From: Bordetella parapertussis
Lineage (GTDB): Bacteria > Cyanobacteriota > Cyanobacteriia > PCC-6307 > Cyanobiaceae
Reading direction: 5' to 3'
DNA length: 8,665 nucleotides
Assembly: GCA_943324725.2 (NCBI GenBank)
Contig: CALPMR020000115.1
Span: forward strand, 1-8,665
The notes under the pieces are model-generated. The model had not been told where the DNA came from and did no database searches. It saw only the letters and a list, made by a program, of their open reading frames with translations. The translations under genes and the position numbers were made by a program. Shown here one piece after another: positions 5,874 to 8,665 of this stretch (positions are counted from its first letter, which is position 1; every line of letters starts with the position of its first letter).

Positions 5874-6578
5874 ATGACCCACTGGTGGACCTGGCAGGCA
5901 GGAGCTGATCGGATCGCCAACAGCTACTGCGTGATTGGTGTGGGCCGGTTCGGCCGCGCCGTCATCAAGGAGTTGTCGGCCAGCGGTGCCGAGGTGCTGG
6001 CGATCGATCTGAGCCAGCGCGCCATCGACGAGCTGCGGCAGCAGGATGCCGCGATCGAAGCAAGGGTGGTGGACTGCACCGACGAGGAGGCCCTGCGGGC
6101 CGCCGGCGCCCTGGATGTCGGCACGGTCGTGGTGGCGATCAGCGAGCCGATTGAAGCCAGCATCACCGCCACATTGATCGTGCGCGATGGCGAAGGCAGC
6201 CAGGTGCGCCAGGTGATCTCCCGGGCCACCAGTGATCTGCACGAGAAGATGCTGCGCCGGGTCGGAGCCGATCGGGTGGTGTTTCCCTCGAAGATGCAGG
6301 GCAGTCGCCTCGGTCTGGAGCTGGTGCGCCCCAACCTGCTGGAGCGCCTGCGCCTCGACGACCACAACAGCATCGAGGAGATCAGGGTGCCGGCCAGCTT
6401 CTCCGGCCTCTCTCTGCGGGACCTCAATCTGCGCAAGACGTTCCATGTCAGCGTTCTGGCCGCCGGACCGGTGAACCGGCTGACGGTGAATCCGCCCGCC
6501 TCCCAGGTGCTGCAGGAAGACGAACTGCTGGTGGTGATGGGCAGCTGCGAGGCGCTCGAAGCCCTGCCATCGCGATGA
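5874..6578 (+). CDS. ktrA: Potassium channel regulatory subunit, KtrA/TrkA family (RCK domain protein)
   Basis: A cytoplasmic nucleotide-binding ring subunit that gates a Ktr/Trk potassium uptake channel. In 234 aa: RCK_N with the Rossmann loop GVGRFG at 22-27, the acidic strand end AID with Asp45, DCTDEE at 67-72, AISEPIEASI at 88-97 and GADRVVFPSKMQG at 131-143, followed by an RCK_C domain (about 165-230, IEEIRVPASFSG ... ELLVVMGS). The start is ATG 5874 preceded by GGCGGA; a TTG at 5859 would add five residues. The membrane partner KtrB, usually beside ktrA, is not in the window; the neighbours are prx (after a hairpin) and anmK, 4 nt downstream. Regulation by ATP/ADP or NAD(H) is known for the family. 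The gene name is confident; the partner channel is unknown. Confidence 0.92.
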   Translation: MTHWWTWQAGADRIANSYCVIGVGRFGRAVIKELSASGAEVLAIDLSQRAIDELRQQDAAIEARVVDCTDEEALRAAGALDVGTVVVAISEPIEASITATLIVRDGEGSQVRQVISRATSDLHEKMLRRVGADRVVFPSKMQGSRLGLELVRPNLLERLRLDDHNSIEEIRVPASFSGLSLRDLNLRKTFHVSVLAAGPVNRLTVNPPASQVLQEDELLVVMGSCEALEALPSR

Positions 6579-6582
6579 GGCG

Positions 6583-7722
6583 ATGAGGGTTCTCGGCCTG
6601 ATGAGCGGCACCAGTGCCGATGGAGTCGATGCGGTCCTGGCGGACTTCAGCGGCCGGCCACAGCGCCCCCGCTGGCGCATTCTGGCCAGCGCCGCGATGC
6701 CCTACCCGGGGGGCCTGCGGCACCAGCTGGTGGCCGCCGGCCAGGGCACGGCACTCTCGGCCCAGGACTGGCTCGAGTTAGCCGAAGCGGTCACCGAGAC
6801 CCAGGCGGCGGCGGCCCGGGCCTGTGATCCCAGCGGCCTGGCCGAACTGGTGGGTTGCCATGGCCAGACGCTCTGGCACCGCCCGCCCGAGCCAGGCCGG
6901 ATCGGAGCCAGCTGGCAGCTGCTGCTGGGGCCAAGGCTGGCCCAGCTACTGCAGTGCCCCGTCATCTTCGACTTCCGCAGCGCCGATCTGGCCCTCGGCG
7001 GCCAGGGGGCCCCGCTGGTGCCCGCCACGGACGCCGCCCTGCTGGGGGGCATCGGCGGCTGGCGAGCCCTGCTCAATCTGGGCGGTATCGCCAATCTCAC
7101 CTTGCTGCCGCCCGCTTCGGGGCCGGATCGCCGCCGCGCCGTGCTCGGCTGGGACTGTGGTCCCGCCAACACCTTGCTGGATCTGGCCACCCAGCGCTTC
7201 AGCGAGGGGCGACTGAACTTCGATGCGGATGGGGCCTGGGCGGCTCAGGGGCAAGTGGAGGAGAGCTTGATCGAGCGCTGGTTGCAGGAGCCCTATTTTT
7301 GCCAACGCCCCCCGAAATCCACCGGCCGCGAGCTGTTCGGCGGCCACGATCTGGAACGGCGCCTGGCCGAGATCGGGGCCCTGGAACCGCAACACACCGC
7401 CGCTGATGCCCTCGCCACCCTGACCGCCTTCAGTGCCGCGGTGGTGGCGCAGGATCTGGTCCAGGGGCCCCTGCCGCTTGAGCTGCTGGTCGCCGGTGGT
7501 GGGGCGCGCAACCGCAGCCTGATGGGCCAGCTGGTGCGTCGCTGTCGCGGCATGGCGGTGCGTCCCCTGGTGGAGCTGGGCATCGCCGAAGATCAGCGTG
7601 AAGCCCTCGCCTTCGCCCTGTTGGCCTGGTGGCACCACCACCGCCATCCCGCCTCTCTCCCCTCGGTCACCGGGGCGCCGAAGGCGAGTCGGCTGGGGTT
7701 GCGGGCAGCGGTTCCCGGCTGA
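6583..7722 (+). CDS. anmK: Anhydro-N-acetylmuramic acid kinase
   Basis: AnmK converts 1,6-anhydro-N-acetylmuramic acid from peptidoglycan turnover into MurNAc-6-phosphate, feeding cell-wall recycling in the cytoplasm. The 379-aa length matches the family. Signatures: GLMSGTSADGVDAVLAD at the N-terminus (phosphate loop), DFRSADLALGGQGAPLVP in the first half, LNLGGIANLTLL, GWDCGPANTLLD (Asp191), NFDADGAWAAQG, PPKSTGRELFG at 243-253, and AGGGARNRSL at 304-313 (adenosine motif). The ATG at 6583 lies 4 nt after the ktrA stop, so the two are probably co-transcribed, although no functional link is known. The C-terminal 20 or so residues (after HHHRHPAS) are an unremarkable tail. It converges on the RHH gene with a 38-bp gap that shows no terminator. 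Confidence 0.95.
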   Translation: MRVLGLMSGTSADGVDAVLADFSGRPQRPRWRILASAAMPYPGGLRHQLVAAGQGTALSAQDWLELAEAVTETQAAAARACDPSGLAELVGCHGQTLWHRPPEPGRIGASWQLLLGPRLAQLLQCPVIFDFRSADLALGGQGAPLVPATDAALLGGIGGWRALLNLGGIANLTLLPPASGPDRRRAVLGWDCGPANTLLDLATQRFSEGRLNFDADGAWAAQGQVEESLIERWLQEPYFCQRPPKSTGRELFGGHDLERRLAEIGALEPQHTAADALATLTAFSAAVVAQDLVQGPLPLELLVAGGGARNRSLMGQLVRRCRGMAVRPLVELGIAEDQREALAFALLAWWHHHRHPASLPSVTGAPKASRLGLRAAVPG

Positions 7723-7760
7723 GCCGAAGGCACGCCAGCGGCCAACCCCGACCAACCGTT

Positions 7761-8069
7761 TCAGCTGTTCGGCCGCCGCAGGCGAAGGCGCCTTGGCGCG
7801 CCCTGCCGACGCCGGGGGGAATCGCGCCGCTGCTGCTCGAGAACCTGGCGAAAGCGATCGGTGCCAACGGAGCGCGGCTCCACCTCCTCGGCCTGCTGGC
7901 GCTCCAACCGCTCCACCCCCTGCTGGATCAGCACCTTGGCCATGTTGCTGACGGTGCGTGACTCCGTTTCGGCCAGGGCCGACAGGCGGTCACAGAGATC
8001 TTCCGGCAGCACCACCTGGATGCGGGGGGACTTGGGGCGCCCGCTCGATGAGGTCTGACGGGTGGCCAC
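7761..8069 (-). CDS. Small ribbon-helix-helix (RHH) DNA-binding protein
   Basis: A 102-aa protein with an RHH (CopG/MetJ/Arc-like) domain: the beta strand RIQVVLP at 16-22, helix 1 DLCDRLSALAETES at 24-37, and helix 2 RTVSNMAKVLIQQGVERL at 38-55. RHH proteins dimerise through the strand and bind tandem DNA half-sites. The C-terminal part is Gln/Glu-rich and then strongly Arg-rich (79-102), which could add non-specific DNA binding. The GTG at 8069 (reading VATRQTSSS) puts the domain at its usual place near the N-terminus. The frame is open further upstream to 8261, but that part reads through an AT-richer region with promoter-like character and is unlikely to be translated. No toxin gene neighbours it, so it is more likely a regulator than an antitoxin. 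The target is unknown; autoregulation is possible. Confidence 0.75.
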   Translation of the reverse strand: MATRQTSSSGRPKSPRIQVVLPEDLCDRLSALAETESRTVSNMAKVLIQQGVERLERQQAEEVEPRSVGTDRFRQVLEQQRRDSPRRRQGAPRRLRLRRPNS

Positions 8070-8089
8070 GGCCCCGGGGATCCACTCGG

Positions 8090-8140
8090 CTACGACAAAG
8101 TGTACTGAGTTAGTCAAGGGTAGTATCCAGAAGTATGCTT
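8090..8140. promoter_or_regulatory. AT-richer divergent control region with 10-bp-phased motifs
   Basis: In an otherwise very GC-rich window this stretch is clearly AT-richer. TAGT occurs at 8111 and 8121 and AAGT at 8131, all on the same helical face at 10-bp steps. On the minus strand TTGACT (8117-8112) matches a -35 box for the RHH gene, though no good -10 stands 17 bp further. On the plus strand TAGTAT (8121-8126) could be a -10 for the small gene at 8225. The phased repeats are candidate half-sites for the RHH protein encoded next door. All functional roles are inference. Confidence 0.4.
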
Positions 8141-8224
8141 GTGGAACATTGGGGCTGGCACTCCTTCCATCCCCGTCTCCAGCCACTCCATCCCCCCTTC
8201 CGGCTGCCAGGCCGGTCCGAACCC

Positions 8225-8530
8225 ATGGCCCGTTCCCCCGAGACCCAGGCCGAGGCCGCAACCCTTGATCCCAGCGGCAAACCCCGCGCCAGCCGTCGCC
8301 GCACAGCCGAACCCAGCGACGTGCTCGTCTCGGCCGTGATCAGCACCTACCTGCTGACCCATCTGCACCACGTCCTGCAGCGGGCCGAGTACGGGGCCCA
8401 GCAGGAGGGCCGCCAGGCCCTGGCCGCCAACTACGCCCAGCTGCGCAAAGTGCTCTGCCTGGATGCCCGCACCATGGAGGACGCCTCCGCCAGCGGCGCC
8501 GAGGACAGTTCCCGACCCTCCGCCGCCTGA
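8225..8530 (+). CDS. Small conserved-looking protein of unknown function
   Basis: I do not recognise a family. The 101-aa product has a polar, Arg-rich N-terminal 30 residues, then a likely long amphipathic helix (DVLVSAVISTYLLTHLHHVL, 32-51) continuing through QRAEYGAQQEGRQALAANYAQLRKVL (to about 77), and a Ser/Asp-rich tail. The helix has hydrophobic and His/Tyr positions but is too polar and short for a membrane span, so a helical dimer or protein-protein contact is more likely. The ATG at 8225 is preferred. An in-frame ATG at 8135 would add 30 residues (Pro/His-rich) and starts within the probable promoter. It lies divergent to the RHH gene and shares the control region with it. Third codon positions are G/C-rich like those of the sure genes, supporting that it is real. 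Confidence 0.6.
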   Translation: MARSPETQAEAATLDPSGKPRASRRRTAEPSDVLVSAVISTYLLTHLHHVLQRAEYGAQQEGRQALAANYAQLRKVLCLDARTMEDASASGAEDSSRPSAA

Positions 8531-8553
8531 GGGTCAGGGCATCTGCCGACCCT
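8530..8553 (+). terminator. Weak hairpin after the 101-aa ORF
   Basis: AGGGTC (8530-8535) pairs with GACCCT (8548-8553), with an inner GGC / GCC stem and an ATCT loop. It begins at the last base of the stop codon. No T run follows, so it may be only a weak terminator or an mRNA-end structure. Confidence 0.35.
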
Positions 8554-8602
8554 GGACTGGTGGGGGATGTTGTTCATAGGCTCAGGAAAACCGTTCACAG
8601 CC

Positions 8603-8665
8603 ATGGGCACCTCCAACGCAGCCGAGCTCTACAGGCGCATCAGTGCCGATGGCGATCTCACCCAG
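8603..8665 (+). CDS. Start of a small ORF of unknown function, cut by the window edge
   Basis: The frame opens at ATG 8603 and runs 21 codons to the edge, giving MGTSNAAELYRRISADGDLT and one more Gln. The pattern of a short N-terminus followed by an amphipathic helix with AELYRRISADGDL resembles the start of Nif11-like leader or Nif11-domain proteins that are common in cyanobacteria, but 21 residues are far too few to decide. An AGGA 18 nt upstream is too far for a standard ribosome binding site. Codon use is G/C-biased like the rest. Confidence 0.4.
   Translation, partial: MGTSNAAELYRRISADGDLTQ

Noticed and set aside
5247..6680. Long open frame (477 codons) on the minus strand over prx, ktrA and the start of anmK
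   Set aside because: It is largely codon-aligned antisense to prx, spans two intergenic regions and has no recognisable motif. In GC-rich DNA such frames arise because TCA, TTA and CTA codons are rare in the true genes.
8070..8261. N-terminal extension of the RHH protein by 64 codons
   Set aside because: It would cross the AT-richer promoter-like region and contains no domain. The GTG at 8069 puts the RHH strand at its usual place.
1..8665. tRNA, rRNA, CRISPR array, insertion sequence, toxin-antitoxin pair or phage genes
   Set aside because: No tRNA T-loop and acceptor patterns, no regularly spaced repeats, no transposase or integrase motifs. The RHH gene has no toxin-like neighbour inside the window.

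Overview
The window looks like chromosomal DNA of a GC-rich picocyanobacterium (Cyanobium / freshwater or coastal Synechococcus type). The reasons are a strong G/C preference at third codon positions, a cyanobacterial-type HflX with a long N-terminal extension, a type 2 NADH dehydrogenase of the NdbB kind placed divergently next to cysH and a type III pantothenate kinase, a 1-Cys peroxiredoxin, and a KtrA-type potassium channel regulator. The genus assignment is inference from gene content; there is no rRNA in the window.

Layout. Positions 1-1179 (minus strand) hold a tight pair: cysH (PAPS reductase), then the start of coaX (type III pantothenate kinase), which runs off the left edge. Divergent from it, 1226-4748 (plus) is a three-gene unit whose members overlap by 4 nt: ndbB, a HAD-family hydrolase, and hflX with a TTG start. 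A 417-bp stretch without a convincing gene (4749-5165) follows. It carries a perfect 16-bp palindrome, a second hairpin, and a pair of mutually exclusive hairpins, and its base use is less GC-biased than the genes. Next come prx (1-Cys peroxiredoxin) and a strong GC hairpin, then ktrA and anmK (4 nt apart). On the minus strand is a small ribbon-helix-helix regulator. An AT-richer divergent region with 10-bp-phased TAGT/AAGT motifs separates it from a small unknown protein (101 aa). The right edge cuts a further small ORF after 21 codons.

Functionally this is mostly housekeeping: sulfate assimilation and CoA synthesis on the left, quinone redox chemistry and ribosome rescue or quality control in the ndbB-HAD-hflX unit, peroxide defence, potassium homeostasis, and cell-wall amino-sugar recycling (AnmK). 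I see no tRNA, rRNA, CRISPR array, insertion sequence or phage gene, and no convincing new multi-gene system. The points most worth a second look are the structured 4749-5165 spacer, the putative operator of the RHH regulator, the palindromic insert encoded within ndbB, the altered catalytic motifs in CoaX and the HAD protein, and a ktrA with no ktrB beside it.
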